Source of the DNA: Pseudomonadota bacterium | GTDB taxonomy: Bacteria; Pseudomonadota; Alphaproteobacteria; Sphingomonadales; Sphingomonadaceae | DNA: 64,000 nt | Direction of reading: 5' to 3' | Assembly (NCBI GenBank): GCA_039818985.1 | Contig: JBCBSU010000001.1 | Span: 1,204,367 to 1,268,366 of the forward strand | Shown here: in pieces, positions 1 through 10,511 of the stretch | How positions within the stretch are numbered: position 1 is the stretch's first letter | How the letters are laid out: every line of letters begins with the position of its first letter | Made by a program: the position numbers and the translations under genes | Notes under the pieces: generated by a model | The model's database searches: none | Told to the model about the DNA's origin: nothing | Seen by the model: the letters and a program-made list of their open reading frames with translations, nothing else

Positions 1-1422
1 CCGGTCGGGGCGCTGACCAGCAAGCCCTATGCCTTTGAGGCGCGGCCCTGGGAGCTGAAAAAAACGCTCGGCATCGATGTGATGGACGCGGTCGGCACCA
101 ATGTGCGTTTCGACAGCCGCGGCCGCGAGGTTCTGCGGATTTTGCCGCGGGTCAATGACGATGTGAATGAGGAATGGGCCACCGACAAGACGCGCTATGC
201 CGTGGATGGCCTGATGCGTCGCCGGCTCGACAAGCCCTATATCCGCAAGCGCGGCAAGCTGGTCGAGGCCAGTTGGGACGAAGCGTTCAAGGCGATTGCC
301 AAGGTTGCGAAGGATGCCGGTTCCTCGGTGGCTGCCATTGCCGGTGATCTGGTCGATTGCGAAACCATGTTTGCCGCGCGTGAGCTGGTCGGGGCGATGG
401 GCTCCAGCCTGCTCGAAGGCCGTCAGACCGGCATGGCCTATGATGTTTCCAATATGGCGGCGGTCAATTTCAATTCCGGCCTCAACGGCATCGAAACCGC
501 CGATGCGATCCTGCTGATCGGCACCAATATCCGCTGGGAAGCGCCGCTGGCCAATACCCGCATCCGCAAGGCGATCAAGCGCGGTGCCAAGGTCTTTGCC
601 ATCGGCCCCGAGGTTGACCTTACCTATAAGGTCGAGTGGCTCGGCGATGATCTCAAGATACTGAAACGCCTACCGAAAAAGCTCAGTGATGCGCTCAAGG
701 CTGCGGAGCGTCCGGCGGTGATTGTCGGCGGTGCAGCGTTGGCGATTGACGGCGCACATGGCGCGGCACTCAAGCTGGCGGACAAGTTCAACATGGTCCG
801 TGACGACTGGAACGGCTTTAACGTGCTGCATTTCTCCGCCGCGCGTATGGGCGGGCTGATGCTCGGCTATGCCCAGCCGGGCGGCATGGCGGACATTGTC
901 GCGGCCAAGCCGAAACTGACCTTCTTCCTCGGCGCCGATGAAGTCGATTTCACCGCTTTTGCGGATAGCTTCAAGGTGTTTATCGGCCATCATGGTGACA
1001 AGGGTGCGCATGCCGCCGATGTCATCCTGCCGGCAGCAGCCTACCCCGAAAAGAACGGCACCTATGTCAATCTGGAAGGCCGGGTGCAGTTCTCCGACAA
1101 GGCAGTATTTGCGCCGGGTGATGCCCGCGAAGACTGGTCGATCCTGCGCGCGCTTTCCGATGTGCTGGGCCACAGGCTGTCGTTCGACAGCTTTGCCGAA
1201 TGCCGCGCCGCGATGGTCGTGGCTGTTCCCGAGCTCGCCGAAGAGGGCGTGATCGATTTCGCATGGGCGCCGCCAAAGCTGGACGACAAGCCGGAGGGCG
1301 TAGTGCGCTATCCGATCAGTGACTTCTACCTCACCAACGCCATTGCCCGCGCCAGCCAGACGATGCAGCGCTGCTCGGCCGAACTGCTTCATGCCGATGA
1401 TATGCTGGAGGCAGCAGAATGA
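1..1422 (+). CDS. nuoG: NADH-quinone oxidoreductase subunit G (NuoG), C-terminal part
   Basis: This is the C-terminal part of the large Fe-S subunit of respiratory complex I, in the peripheral arm that passes electrons from NADH to quinone. The reading frame is open from base 1, so the N-terminus with its ferredoxin-like Fe-S cysteines lies upstream of the window. About 473 codons are visible. They show the molybdopterin-oxidoreductase-like fold that NuoG keeps without the cofactor, including segments such as ILLIGTNIRWEAPLANTRIRK and ADVILPAAAYPEKNGTYVN followed by the NLEGRVQ segment. Its stop codon overlaps the next start in an ATGA, and nuoH follows one gene later, which confirms the assignment. 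Confidence 0.95.
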   Translation, partial: PVGALTSKPYAFEARPWELKKTLGIDVMDAVGTNVRFDSRGREVLRILPRVNDDVNEEWATDKTRYAVDGLMRRRLDKPYIRKRGKLVEASWDEAFKAIAKVAKDAGSSVAAIAGDLVDCETMFAARELVGAMGSSLLEGRQTGMAYDVSNMAAVNFNSGLNGIETADAILLIGTNIRWEAPLANTRIRKAIKRGAKVFAIGPEVDLTYKVEWLGDDLKILKRLPKKLSDALKAAERPAVIVGGAALAIDGAHGAALKLADKFNMVRDDWNGFNVLHFSAARMGGLMLGYAQPGGMADIVAAKPKLTFFLGADEVDFTAFADSFKVFIGHHGDKGAHAADVILPAAAYPEKNGTYVNLEGRVQFSDKAVFAPGDAREDWSILRALSDVLGHRLSFDSFAECRAAMVVAVPELAEEGVIDFAWAPPKLDDKPEGVVRYPISDFYLTNAIARASQTMQRCSAELLHADDMLEAAE

Positions 1423-1709
1423 CACAATTGCCTTGGCTATTGCGTAAGTCGCATGTGATCATGTTCCTTCTCGCGCTTCTGACATTCATACTGGAAATCT
1501 ATATTGGTTACGGCATGTATCAGGAAACAAGGGCCATAACGTCTGTCGAAGATATTGGGCCTATAAACATTGAAGATGCCGTCTTGCAGCGTGCAATATT
1601 TAGTGCCTTGTTTTCGGCGACTTGGCCACTTGGCATGGGCATTCTTTTCCTCTGGTTTCAAACATTCTGGTTGCAGCGCTCGGCGCTCTTCAGCGGTGAT
1701 CCATCATGA
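1419..1709 (+). CDS. Small two-helix membrane protein of unknown function inside the nuo operon
   Basis: I do not recognise this 96-residue protein. It has a hydrophobic segment at about residues 12-34 and another at about 61-82, joined by a short acidic stretch, so two membrane helices are likely. It is locked into the complex I operon: its ATG overlaps the nuoG stop in an ATGA, and its own stop overlaps the nuoH start in the same way, so translation is probably coupled on both sides. It reads as somewhat more AT-rich than the flanking nuo genes. No nuo subunit normally sits here. A role in complex I assembly is possible but is only an inference from position. Confidence 0.75.
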   Translation: MTQLPWLLRKSHVIMFLLALLTFILEIYIGYGMYQETRAITSVEDIGPINIEDAVLQRAIFSALFSATWPLGMGILFLWFQTFWLQRSALFSGDPS

Positions 1710-2755
1710 CCGAGTTTTTTCAGTCCACTTTCGGTCTCGGTTTCGAGACGGCATGGCTGATCGCCACCATTTGCGGCATATTGCTGATCGCGCTGCCGGT
1801 GATGCTGGCGGTGGCAATGATCATCTATGTCGACCGCAAGGTAATCGCCGCCATATCACTGCGCCGCGGCCCCAATGTCGTTGGCCCGTTCGGCCTGCTG
1901 CAGAGCTTTGCCGATGCGCTCAAGGTGTTCCTGCAGGAAACCATCATCCCCTCGGGTGCCAATAAAGGCCTGTTCCTGCTGGCGCCGATCATCACCTTCA
2001 CCGTGGCATTGATGGCCTGGGCGGTGATCCCGTTCAGCGCCCAGGCGGTGCTGGCCAATATCAATGTCGGCCTGCTCTATGTCCTCGCAATCAGCTCGCT
2101 CGGCGTTTACGGCGTGGTGATTGCCGGTTGGTCCTCCAACTCGAAATATCCGTTCTTCTCGGCCATGCGCGCCGCTGCGCAGATGATTTCCTATGAGGTC
2201 TCGATCGGTTTCGTGCTGGTCTGCGTCGTGCTGTTTGCCGGCACTTTCAACCTCAACGAGATTATCGAGGCCCAACGCGGCCATGGGCTTGGCGTTGTCA
2301 ACGCCTATGCCTTTAACGTGCTGCTGTTCCCGATGTGGGTGGTGTTCTTCATCTCGTCACTGGCGGAAACCGCGCGCGCGCCGTTTGACCTGACCGAGGC
2401 GGAATCCGAGCTCGTGGCCGGCTATCAGACCGAATATAGCTCGATGAGCTTCGCGCTGTTCTGGCTCGGCGAATATGCCAATATCCTGCTGATGTGCGCC
2501 CTGAACGCCATCCTGTTCTGGGGTGGCTGGCTGCCGCCGTTCGACTGGGAGCCGCTCTACATGGTGCCGGGCATCATCTGGTTGTTGCTCAAGATGTTCG
2601 TCATGTTCTTCCTGTTCTCATGGATCTGGGCGACGGTGCCGCGTTACCGCTATGATCAGCTGATGCGCCTGGGGTGGAAGGTCTTCCTGCCGCTGTCGCT
2701 GCTGTTCGTAGTGCTGGTCAGTGGTTGGGTGATGTATCAGAGGGTGGGGCTGTGA
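1706..2755 (+). CDS. nuoH: NADH-quinone oxidoreductase subunit H (NuoH)
   Basis: This is the membrane subunit of complex I that forms most of the quinone-binding chamber at the junction with the peripheral arm (ND1 homologue). The 349-residue length is normal for the family and about eight hydrophobic helices are visible. The conserved cytoplasmic loop carrying [20 protein letters not shown] is present, as is the N-terminal segment with [19 protein letters not shown]. It starts at an ATG that overlaps the stop of the preceding small gene, and its stop overlaps a GTG start downstream. The flanking small genes separate it from nuoG and nuoI. Confidence 0.97.
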   Translation: MTEFFQSTFGLGFETAWLIATICGILLIALPVMLAVAMIIYVDRKVIAAISLRRGPNVVGPFGLLQSFADALKVFLQETIIPSGANKGLFLLAPIITFTVALMAWAVIPFSAQAVLANINVGLLYVLAISSLGVYGVVIAGWSSNSKYPFFSAMRAAAQMISYEVSIGFVLVCVVLFAGTFNLNEIIEAQRGHGLGVVNAYAFNVLLFPMWVVFFISSLAETARAPFDLTEAESELVAGYQTEYSSMSFALFWLGEYANILLMCALNAILFWGGWLPPFDWEPLYMVPGIIWLLLKMFVMFFLFSWIWATVPRYRYDQLMRLGWKVFLPLSLLFVVLVSGWVMYQRVGL

Positions 2756-3225
2756 GTGTCTTTCTGGCCATAGCTTTACTTGCGCCCCAGGCGACGGCTC
2801 AGATGCTCGATGAGCGACCGCAGCCTGCTATCGGGGAGACCCAGTTTGCCTGTGTCCTTATACGCAAGTCTGAAGATGGCAAAATTGATCAGCAGATTGA
2901 TCTGACCGGTGTCGTGCCCGCTTTTCCCGATCAGCATCCTGCCAATAAAAGCCTGGCCATGGCGCTGAACAGCAAGAGCAAAGCGTTTCTCAACGGGCGT
3001 GCCATGGTGAACAGCCTGCATGCCTCACAATGGTTCCGCGAATATCAGATTATGCGTCGCGTCGACTCGGTCACCTATGCCGTAACACTGAATCTGCGTA
3101 GTGAAGGCATGTCCATTGCCCATGTAACCCACCGCGATCCCGAATGGGGTCAAGAGCCTTATCGCTATTATGCTGTTGGTGTCTGCAACACCCAGTTTGA
3201 GCCTGTTTCGGAGATTGATTCATGA
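2752..3225 (+). CDS. Secreted protein of unknown function inside the nuo operon
   Basis: I do not recognise this 157-residue product. I place the start at the GTG overlapping the nuoH stop (GTGA), because translation from there begins with a hydrophobic stretch ending in an Ala-x-Ala site ([15 protein letters not shown]), a clear signal peptide. The mature part would therefore be periplasmic. A longer frame opens inside nuoH but would bury the signal peptide. Two cysteines remain in the mature protein (near FACVLIRK and VGVCNTQ). The stop overlaps the nuoI start in an ATGA. A periplasmic protein coupled to complex I genes is unusual; its job is unknown. Confidence 0.72.
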   Translation: MSVFLAIALLAPQATAQMLDERPQPAIGETQFACVLIRKSEDGKIDQQIDLTGVVPAFPDQHPANKSLAMALNSKSKAFLNGRAMVNSLHASQWFREYQIMRRVDSVTYAVTLNLRSEGMSIAHVTHRDPEWGQEPYRYYAVGVCNTQFEPVSEIDS

Positions 3226-3707
3226 GTGCTACCCAGCTCATCAAGTCTTTCACCCTGTATGAATTCATCATCGCGCACGCCAAGACGCTGCGCTACTTCT
3301 TCAAGCCGAAGAAGACGGTGAATTACCCCTATGAGAAGAACCCGATCTCGCCGCGGTTCCGGGGCGAGCATGCGCTGCGGCGTTATCCCAATGGCGAGGA
3401 ACGCTGCATTGCCTGCAAGTTGTGTGAGGCGGTTTGCCCGGCCCAGGCGATCACTATTGAGGCCGAGCCGCGCGAGGATGGCTCACGCCGCACCACCCGC
3501 TATGACATCGACATGACCAAGTGCATTTACTGCGGTTTCTGCCAGGAAGCCTGTCCGGTCGATGCCATCGTCGAGGGCCCGAATTTCGAATATGCGACCG
3601 AGACCCGCGAGGAACTGATTTACGACAAATACAAGCTGCTGGAAAATGGTGACAAGTGGGAGCGCGCGATTGCCGCAAACCTTGAAGCCGACGCGCCCTA
3701 TCGTTAA
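3222..3707 (+). CDS. nuoI: NADH-quinone oxidoreductase subunit I (NuoI)
   Basis: This is the 8Fe ferredoxin-like subunit of complex I that carries clusters N6a and N6b between NuoG and the terminal cluster in NuoB. Both CxxCxxCxxxCP motifs are present, with cysteines at about residues 62, 65, 68, 72 and 101, 104, 107, 111. The length of 161 residues is typical of alphaproteobacteria. The ATG overlaps the stop of the secreted-protein gene. A gap of 124 bases follows before nuoJ, the only real gap inside the operon and a place where an internal promoter could sit, although I see no clear one. Confidence 0.97.
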   Translation: MSATQLIKSFTLYEFIIAHAKTLRYFFKPKKTVNYPYEKNPISPRFRGEHALRRYPNGEERCIACKLCEAVCPAQAITIEAEPREDGSRRTTRYDIDMTKCIYCGFCQEACPVDAIVEGPNFEYATETREELIYDKYKLLENGDKWERAIAANLEADAPYR

Positions 3708-3831
3708 ACGCGGCGCAACAGAATCACGCAAGAGTCATTTGGTGCCGGACCCGGTGCCGTTACTTCGCTTTTCATCGCTCTGAGAGACCCGCCAGAAACG
3801 GGCACAGACGGTCAACAGGAACAGAGAAAAA

Positions 3832-4443
3832 ATGCAGATATTCGCCTTCTATCTGTTCGCTACCGTGCTGATTGCTTCAGGCGCGCTCACCATAATGTCG
3901 CGCAATCCGGTGCATAGCGTACTGTGGTTGATTCTCGCCTTTTTCAACGCGGCCTGGCTGATGGTTATCGTCGGCGCGGAGTTTATCGCGATGCTGCTCG
4001 TTATCGTCTATGTCGGCGCTGTCGCGGTGCTGTTCCTGTTCGTGGTCATGATGCTCGACATCGACTTTGCCAGGTTGCGCGCCGGTTTTACGAAAAACCT
4101 GCCGCTTGGTCTGGCGCTGGCGGTGATATTCTTTGCAGAACTGACCGTCGGCATCGGCGTCTGGCGCGCTGGCAGCCTGACACTCGATCAGAATGCGATC
4201 AATCCGGCACGCGAGGGTGCCACCAACACCCAGGCCGTGGGTGAGCTACTCTACACCAAATATCCGTTCCTTTTCGAGGCGGCAGGCGTAATCCTGCTGG
4301 TCGCTATGGTTGGCGCGATTGTGCTCACGCATCGCCAGCGCGTCGGGGTGCGGCCGCAAAATGTCGCGCGTCAGGTTGGCCGCCGTCCCGAAGATGCGGT
4401 GCGCAATACCCAGCCCGAAGTCGGCAAGGGGGTCACATTATGA
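3832..4443 (+). CDS. nuoJ: NADH-quinone oxidoreductase subunit J (NuoJ)
   Basis: This is the ND6-type membrane subunit of complex I, part of the link between the quinone chamber and the proton-pumping antiporter-like subunits. About five hydrophobic helices are visible in 203 residues, including the conserved helix with [20 protein letters not shown], which corresponds to the pi-bulge helix 3 region. The C-terminal 40 residues are hydrophilic and basic. The stop overlaps the nuoK start in an ATGA. A good purine-rich stretch (aacaggaacagag) precedes the ATG. Confidence 0.96.
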   Translation: MQIFAFYLFATVLIASGALTIMSRNPVHSVLWLILAFFNAAWLMVIVGAEFIAMLLVIVYVGAVAVLFLFVVMMLDIDFARLRAGFTKNLPLGLALAVIFFAELTVGIGVWRAGSLTLDQNAINPAREGATNTQAVGELLYTKYPFLFEAAGVILLVAMVGAIVLTHRQRVGVRPQNVARQVGRRPEDAVRNTQPEVGKGVTL

Positions 4444-4745
4444 TCGGCATAGAGCATTATCTCGTCGTCAGTTCCGTACTTTTCGTACTCGGTGTTTTCG
4501 GCATTTTTCTCAATCGCAAGAATGTCATCATCATTCTGATGGCGATCGAGCTGATATTGCTGTCGTGCAACATCAATCTGGTGGCGTTCAGCGCCTTTCT
4601 CGGTGATATGACCGGGCAGGTTTTTGCGATGTTCGTACTCACTGTGTCGGCCGGCGAGGCGGCCATCGGCCTCGCCATTCTCGTCATTTATTTCCGCAAG
4701 CGCGGCACCATCGCCGTTGAAGACGTCAACCGGATGAAGGGCTGA
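4440..4745 (+). CDS. nuoK: NADH-quinone oxidoreductase subunit K (NuoK)
   Basis: This is the ND4L-type membrane subunit of complex I. Its 101 residues are the exact family size. Three hydrophobic helices are seen, with the conserved membrane glutamates in the expected places: [19 protein letters not shown] in helix 2 and [13 protein letters not shown] in helix 3. These glutamates are known to matter for proton translocation. It starts at an ATG inside the nuoJ stop, and nuoL begins five bases after its stop. Confidence 0.97.
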   Translation: MIGIEHYLVVSSVLFVLGVFGIFLNRKNVIIILMAIELILLSCNINLVAFSAFLGDMTGQVFAMFVLTVSAGEAAIGLAILVIYFRKRGTIAVEDVNRMKG

Positions 4746-4750
4746 ACCTC

Positions 4751-6742
4751 GTGACCATTCAGCTGATCGTTTTTCTGCCGCTTATCGCGGCCATCATTGC
4801 AGGGCTGGGCAACCGCGCCATTGGCAATATTCCGGCCAAGCTGGTGACTACGGGCGCCCTGTTCGTCTCCTGCGCGCTGAGCTGGCCGATCTTTATCGGT
4901 TTTCTGGGCGGCACAGCCGAAGCCAGCGTCGTGCCGGTATTGACCTGGGTGTCATCCGGCGCATTGCAGTTCGACTGGGCGCTGCGCGTCGATACGCTGA
5001 CGGCGGTGATGCTGGTGGTGGTCACCAGCGTGTCATCGCTGGTGCACCTTTACAGCTGGGGCTATATGGAAGAAGACCCCGACCAGCCACGCTTCTTCGC
5101 CTATCTCTCGCTGTTCACCTTTGCTATGCTGATGCTGGTCACGGCGGATAATCTGGTGCAGATGTTCTTTGGCTGGGAAGGGGTGGGCCTGGCCTCTTAT
5201 CTGCTGATCGGCTTCTGGTTCAAAAAGCCCAGCGCCAACGCCGCGGCGATCAAGGCGTTTGTTGTCAACCGCGTCGGCGATCTGGGCTTTATGCTCGGCA
5301 TTTTCGGCACCTTTCTGGTGTTCCAGACGGTGTCGATCCCGGAAATCCTCGACGCCGCACCGGCCATGGCGGGATCGACCATCGGTTTCCTCGGCTATCG
5401 CCTCGACACGATGACAGTGCTCTGTCTGTTGCTGTTTGTCGGCGCGATGGGCAAATCGGCACAGCTTGGCCTGCACACCTGGCTGCCGGATGCGATGGAG
5501 GGCCCGACACCGGTATCGGCGCTGATCCACGCTGCGACCATGGTGACCGCGGGCGTGTTTATGGTCTGCCGCCTGTCACCGATGTTCGAGACAAGTGATG
5601 TGGCACTGACGGTGGTGACGGTTATCGGTGCCGCCACGGCGATCTTCGCCGCCACGGTCGGTCTGGTGCAGACGGATATCAAGCGGGTCATCGCTTATTC
5701 CACCTGCTCGCAGCTTGGCTATATGTTCTTCGCCGCCGGCGTCGGTGCCTATAATGTCGCGATGTTCCACCTGTTCACCCACGCCTTTTTCAAGGCGCTG
5801 CTGTTCCTCGGCGCAGGCTCGGTCATCCATGCGATGCACCATGAGCAGGACATGCGTTACTATGGTGGCTTGCGCAAACATATCCCGATCACCTTTTGGG
5901 CGATGATGGCCGGAACGCTGGCGATTACCGGCGTTGGTGTTTACTGGCTGCACGCAGGTTTTGCCGGTTTCCACTCCAAGGATGCGATTATCGAGGCGGC
6001 TTTTGCCAGCGGCACCGGTGCCGGGCAGTTTGCCTTCTGGATTGGTGTTTCCGCCGCACTGCTCACCAGCTTCTATAGCTGGCGCCTGATGTTCCTGACC
6101 TTCTGGGGTAGCCCGCGCTGGATCCATTCCGAGCATATCCAGCACAGTGTGCACAAAACGCCTGAAGAGGCCGGTGCGGACCAGACCGGCGGCTACCACC
6201 CGCATGAAAGCCCGGCATCGATGCTGATCCCATTAGGCGTTCTCTCGGTAGGCGCGGTGCTGGCGGGTTATGTCTTTACCCATCCGTTTATCGAGGAGGC
6301 CGAGTTCTGGAGCGGATCGCTCGCCTATAATGCCGGACTGATGCACGATATGCATGAGGTACCGCTCTGGGTAAAACTCTCGGCGACGATTGCGATGCTG
6401 GCCGGTCTCGCGACCGCCTATTGGATGTATATGACCGGCGAAGGCAAGGCCGAGGCCTTGGCCAGTCGCATGCGCAGCCTCTATAACTTCCTGCTCAACA
6501 AATGGTATTTTGACGAGCTTTATGACCTGATCTTTGTCCGTCCGGCCTTTGCCATTGGACGGCTGTTCTGGAAAACGGGAGACCAGGGCACGATTGACCG
6601 TTTCGGTCCCAATGGCGCGGCAGCAGTCGTCGGCATGGGCAGCCGCATGGTGGTCAAAATGCAATCGGGATATCTCTACAGCTATGCGCTGGTGATGCTG
6701 CTCGGCCTTGTCGCCGCAATCAGCTGGGTGATGGTGAACTGA
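4751..6742 (+). CDS. nuoL: NADH-quinone oxidoreductase subunit L (NuoL)
   Basis: This is the distal antiporter-like proton-pumping subunit of complex I (ND5 homologue). The 663 residues contain about 16 membrane helices and end with the long lateral-helix region that runs along the membrane arm. Characteristic segments are [36 protein letters not shown] and [21 protein letters not shown] use the GTG at 4751, five bases after nuoK, as the start because the product [14 protein letters not shown] begins as NuoL proteins usually do. A histidine-rich cytoplasmic loop (about residues 465-490) is present, as in other alphaproteobacteria. Confidence 0.97.
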   Translation: MTIQLIVFLPLIAAIIAGLGNRAIGNIPAKLVTTGALFVSCALSWPIFIGFLGGTAEASVVPVLTWVSSGALQFDWALRVDTLTAVMLVVVTSVSSLVHLYSWGYMEEDPDQPRFFAYLSLFTFAMLMLVTADNLVQMFFGWEGVGLASYLLIGFWFKKPSANAAAIKAFVVNRVGDLGFMLGIFGTFLVFQTVSIPEILDAAPAMAGSTIGFLGYRLDTMTVLCLLLFVGAMGKSAQLGLHTWLPDAMEGPTPVSALIHAATMVTAGVFMVCRLSPMFETSDVALTVVTVIGAATAIFAATVGLVQTDIKRVIAYSTCSQLGYMFFAAGVGAYNVAMFHLFTHAFFKALLFLGAGSVIHAMHHEQDMRYYGGLRKHIPITFWAMMAGTLAITGVGVYWLHAGFAGFHSKDAIIEAAFASGTGAGQFAFWIGVSAALLTSFYSWRLMFLTFWGSPRWIHSEHIQHSVHKTPEEAGADQTGGYHPHESPASMLIPLGVLSVGAVLAGYVFTHPFIEEAEFWSGSLAYNAGLMHDMHEVPLWVKLSATIAMLAGLATAYWMYMTGEGKAEALASRMRSLYNFLLNKWYFDELYDLIFVRPAFAIGRLFWKTGDQGTIDRFGPNGAAAVVGMGSRMVVKMQSGYLYSYALVMLLGLVAAISWVMVN

Positions 6743-6743
6743 T

Positions 6744-8300
6744 ATGAATGATCTCGGCTTCCCCATTCTCTCGCTGATGCTGGCTGTCCCGGCCATTGCC
6801 GCGGTGGTCTGTCTCTATGTGCCTGCCGGAACCGCGCGCATGTTCGCGCTGCTGGCGACATTGATTGATCTGGTGCTCGGCATTGTGCTGTGGGTCAATT
6901 TTGATATTGGCGGTGCGCAATGGCAATTTGTCGAGAGCGCGCCGCTGTTCGACCGCTTCAGCTGGGCGCTTGGCATAGACGGCATCTCGCTGATGTTGAT
7001 CATGCTGTCAGTGTTCCTGATGCCGATCTGTATCGGCGCGAGTTGGCAGGCTATCCAGACCCGTGTTGGTGAATATATGGCGGCCTTCTTGCTGATGGAG
7101 GTGCTGATGATCGGCGTCTTCGCGGCGCAGGATATCTTCCTGTTCTATATCTTCTTCGAGGCTGGCCTGATCCCGATGTATCTTATCATCGGCATTTGGG
7201 GCGGCGATAACCGCATCTACGCCAGCTATAAATTCTTCCTCTATACGCTGCTCGGCTCGGTGCTGATGCTGATCGCGATGTTCTGGATGGTCAATGAGGC
7301 GGGCACGACCGATATTCCGACATTGCTCAACTATGACTTCCCAGCCGAGGCGCAGACATGGCTATGGCTCGCCTTCTTCGCCAGCTTTGCAGTCAAGATG
7401 CCAATGTGGCCGGTGCACACCTGGCTGCCCGATGCACATGTTCAGGCACCGACCGCCGGATCTGTGATTCTTGCAGGCGTTTTGCTGAAGCTCGGCGGCT
7501 ATGGCTTTATCCGCTTCTCGCTGCCGATGTTCCCCGAAGCCTCGGCCGAATTTATCTGGCTGGTCTTCGGCCTGTCGATGGTCGCGGTGGTGTACACCTC
7601 GCTGGTCGCGCTGGTGCAGCATGATATGAAAAAGCTGATCGCCTATAGCTCGGTCGCGCATATGGCGATTGTGACTATCGGCCTGTTCGCCTTTAACCGT
7701 CAGGGTCTGGAAGGCGCTATGGTGGTGATGCTGAGCCATGGTCTTGTTTCCGGCGCGCTCTTCCTCTGTGTCGGGGTTATCTATGACCGGCTGCATACCC
7801 GAGAGATTGACCGCTATGGCGGCCTGTCGATCAACATGCCGCGCTATGCGATCCTGTTCCTGCTGTTCACCATGGCGAGTATCGGCCTGCCGGGGACCAG
7901 CGGTTTTGTCGGCGAATTTCTGTCGCTGCTCGGCGTCTATGAAGTCTCGAGCCTTGTCGCTTTGGTCTGCACCACCGGTATCATTCTCGGCGCGGGCTAT
8001 ATGCTCTATCTCTATCGCCGCATCGCCTATGGCGACCTCACCAAGGATGATGTGAAGGCGATGCCCGACCTGTCGCCGCGCGAAATGGCGCTGCTGGCTC
8101 CGATTGCTGCCGTGGTTCTCTGGATGGGGGTTTATCCCGAGAGCTTCCTTGCCCCGATGCGCAATGACATCACCACATTGGAGGCGCGCATTGCCCGGGC
8201 CAAGCCGGTGGGCGATGCCCAACTGGTTATGGGCGCGGCACCGGCCAAGGCAGCCGAGGACCATGGTGATCAGGGCCATGGTGAAGAAGGGGCGCATTGA
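6744..8300 (+). CDS. nuoM: NADH-quinone oxidoreductase subunit M (NuoM)
   Basis: This is the middle antiporter-like proton-pumping subunit of complex I (ND4 homologue). The 518-residue protein has about 14 membrane helices and the diagnostic segments [40 protein letters not shown] and [12 protein letters not shown]. The C-terminal tail is hydrophilic and rich in Gly, His and Glu ([13 protein letters not shown]). One base separates the nuoL stop from its ATG, and its TGA overlaps the nuoN ATG by one base. Confidence 0.97.
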   Translation: MNDLGFPILSLMLAVPAIAAVVCLYVPAGTARMFALLATLIDLVLGIVLWVNFDIGGAQWQFVESAPLFDRFSWALGIDGISLMLIMLSVFLMPICIGASWQAIQTRVGEYMAAFLLMEVLMIGVFAAQDIFLFYIFFEAGLIPMYLIIGIWGGDNRIYASYKFFLYTLLGSVLMLIAMFWMVNEAGTTDIPTLLNYDFPAEAQTWLWLAFFASFAVKMPMWPVHTWLPDAHVQAPTAGSVILAGVLLKLGGYGFIRFSLPMFPEASAEFIWLVFGLSMVAVVYTSLVALVQHDMKKLIAYSSVAHMAIVTIGLFAFNRQGLEGAMVVMLSHGLVSGALFLCVGVIYDRLHTREIDRYGGLSINMPRYAILFLLFTMASIGLPGTSGFVGEFLSLLGVYEVSSLVALVCTTGIILGAGYMLYLYRRIAYGDLTKDDVKAMPDLSPREMALLAPIAAVVLWMGVYPESFLAPMRNDITTLEARIARAKPVGDAQLVMGAAPAKAAEDHGDQGHGEEGAH

Positions 8301-9766
8301 TGAACTATTCGCTGTGGCTGCAGCTGATTGCGCCCGAACTTATCCTGTCTATCTCCAGCCTGGTGCTGTTGCTGTTCGTCGCCTTTGGCGGTGACCGGGT
8401 TACCAAACTGGTCAGCATTCTTTCGGTCACAGCACTAATGGCTTCATCGGCGGTGGCGCTCGACTTTTTGACCAACCCCAGCTTTGCTGATGGTGCCGAT
8501 GCCTTTTACGGCCAATATCGTCTTGATCGCTTCGGCTCGCTGATGAAGCTGATGATCTATGGCGCTGCCATCGTGACCCTGATCGTGTCGCCACGCTGGC
8601 TCGAGGCGCGCAAGGCGATGCGTGGGGAATATCCGCTGCTGATCATCTTCGCCGCTATCGGCATGGGGATGATGGTCTCGGCGGTCGACCTGCTGGCGTT
8701 GTATATCGGTCTCGAACTCAACAGCCTGGCTGCCTATGTGCTGGCCAGCATCGCACGGCAGGATGAACGTTCGAGCGAGGCGGGACTCAAATATTTCGTC
8801 CTTGGTGCGCTGGCCAGTGGCATATTGCTGTTCGGCATGTCACTGCTCTACGGCTTTACCGGCACCACCAGTTTTTATGGTATCCAGCAGGCACTGGGCA
8901 GCGATTTCAACAATGGCGCGCTGTTCGGGCTGGTATTCGTGCTTGCCGGACTGGCGTTCAAGATCAGCGCGGTGCCATTCCATATGTGGACACCCGATGT
9001 CTATGAAGGCGCGCCGACACCGGTCACCGCCTTCTTCGCCAGTGCACCCAAAGTGGCCGCGCTGGGATTGACCATGCGGATGCTGGCCGAAGCCTTTGGC
9101 GGCCTTGAAGGCACCTGGCAGCAGATCATCATCTTTGTCGCGCTTGGCTCGATCATCCTCGGTGCTGCCGGCGCCATCGGCCAGACCAATATCAAGCGGC
9201 TGCTTGCCTATAGTTCGATCAACAATGTCGGCTTCATCCTGATCGGCCTTGCCACCGCAACCGAGGCCGGGGCTAGCGGCGCTATTGTCTATCTGCTGAT
9301 CTATGTCGTGATGACGCTCGGTTCTTTCCTCTGCGTTCTCGAACTGCAGGACAATGAGGGTCGCGCGGTCGAGCTGCTGCCCAATATTGCCGGCCTGTCC
9401 AAGACGCGCCCGGGTCTCGCCGCAGCACTGGCGATGTTTATGTTCTCGCTCGCCGGTATTCCGCCGCTTTACGGCTTTTACGGCAAGTTTCTGGTGTTCG
9501 ATGCCGCGGTGCAGGCTGACCTGTTGCCACTGGCGGCGCTGGGCATCGCAGCCTCGGTTATCGGTGCCTTTTACTATCTCAAGGTGATCAAGGTGATGTA
9601 TTTTGATGAACCTGCCGGTGTCGTTGATCCAGACAGTGCAGCACCTGAGCGCATGATCATCATCACGCTACTGGCTGCCTTTATTTCACCGCTTGGCTAT
9701 CTGCTGAGCGCGGGCATTGGCCATTATGCCGATGATGCGGCGCGCACACTGTTCTGGGCGATCTGA
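8300..9766 (+). CDS. nuoN: NADH-quinone oxidoreductase subunit N (NuoN)
   Basis: This is the proximal antiporter-like subunit of complex I (ND2 homologue), 488 residues with about 14 helices. The conserved segments GLELNSLAAYVLASI, PFHMWTPDVYEGAPTPVTAF and NIKRLLAYSSINNVGFILIG identify it. I start at the ATG in the TGATG overlap with nuoM; an in-frame TTG immediately before it would add one residue. It is the last complex I gene, but birA overlaps its end, so the transcript probably continues. Confidence 0.97.
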   Translation: MNYSLWLQLIAPELILSISSLVLLLFVAFGGDRVTKLVSILSVTALMASSAVALDFLTNPSFADGADAFYGQYRLDRFGSLMKLMIYGAAIVTLIVSPRWLEARKAMRGEYPLLIIFAAIGMGMMVSAVDLLALYIGLELNSLAAYVLASIARQDERSSEAGLKYFVLGALASGILLFGMSLLYGFTGTTSFYGIQQALGSDFNNGALFGLVFVLAGLAFKISAVPFHMWTPDVYEGAPTPVTAFFASAPKVAALGLTMRMLAEAFGGLEGTWQQIIIFVALGSIILGAAGAIGQTNIKRLLAYSSINNVGFILIGLATATEAGASGAIVYLLIYVVMTLGSFLCVLELQDNEGRAVELLPNIAGLSKTRPGLAAALAMFMFSLAGIPPLYGFYGKFLVFDAAVQADLLPLAALGIAASVIGAFYYLKVIKVMYFDEPAGVVDPDSAAPERMIIITLLAAFISPLGYLLSAGIGHYADDAARTLFWAI

Positions 9767-10511
9767 GATCGCCGCGCCGCATATCGAAACACTTGCCATT
9801 ACGGCATCGACCAATGCCGATATGCTGGTGCGCGCCGGGCAGGGCGAGGCTGAGGGCCTATGGCTGCGCGCCGAAGCCCAGCAGGCCGGGCGCGGCCGCA
9901 TGCAGCGCAACTGGGCCAGTCCGCCGGGCAATCTCTATATCAGCACCATCATCCGGTTGCGGCAGGGCGAACCGGCCCCCGCGACGCTGGCTTTGGTCGC
10001 CGGGTTAGCGTTCCATGATAGTGCGGCGCATTGGCTCGGCGTGGCGGTGCCGCGGCTCAAATGGCCGAATGACCTGCTTGTCGACCAGGCGAAGATGGGC
10101 GGGATACTGCTCGAGCGCAGCGGTGATGCGGTGGTGGCCGGGTTCGGGATGAATATCACCCATGCCCCCGATCTGCCCGATCGCGAGACTATGGCGCTAA
10201 ATGATCTGGCTAGAGGTGAAACCGCCACCGCCGCGCAGGTGGCGGAGAAGTTGGCAACGGCCTTTGCCGCGAGGCTGGTCATGTGGCGTGATCCAGCGCA
10301 GGGCTTGGCCGCCATTATCAAGCAATGGGAGGAACGTGGGCTTGGGCGCGGTATTGCGCTGGCTGTCACTGCATCGGATGGTGGCAGACTGACCGGCCGA
10401 TTTGACGGTCTGGCGGCGGACGGTAGCTTGCGCTTGCGCGACTATAATGGGAATAGCCATATTGTCACTGCAGGCGATGTCGATCTGCTAACCGGGACAG
10501 GAAAGAACTGA
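9735..10511 (+). CDS. birA: Biotin--[acetyl-CoA-carboxylase] ligase (catalytic domain only)
   Basis: This enzyme activates biotin as biotinyl-AMP and transfers it to the lysine of biotin carboxyl carrier protein. The catalytic-domain motifs are present: [10 protein letters not shown], the adenylate-binding loop [12 protein letters not shown], and [19 protein letters not shown]. There is no N-terminal helix-turn-helix, so unlike E. coli BirA it should not regulate biotin genes. The start is uncertain: I chose the last of three ATGs at 9726-9735, which overlaps nuoN by 32 bases; the conserved part begins only at about [11 protein letters not shown]. Its stop overlaps the coaX start (TGATG). The nuoN-birA-coaX order is one I recall from related genomes. 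Confidence 0.9.
   Translation: MRRAHCSGRSEIAAPHIETLAITASTNADMLVRAGQGEAEGLWLRAEAQQAGRGRMQRNWASPPGNLYISTIIRLRQGEPAPATLALVAGLAFHDSAAHWLGVAVPRLKWPNDLLVDQAKMGGILLERSGDAVVAGFGMNITHAPDLPDRETMALNDLARGETATAAQVAEKLATAFAARLVMWRDPAQGLAAIIKQWEERGLGRGIALAVTASDGGRLTGRFDGLAADGSLRLRDYNGNSHIVTAGDVDLLTGTGKN

Noticed and set aside
2674-3225. Longer start for the secreted protein inside nuoH
   Set aside because: The extra 26 residues are read from the nuoH coding sequence and would bury the signal peptide; the GTG overlapping the nuoH stop fits better.
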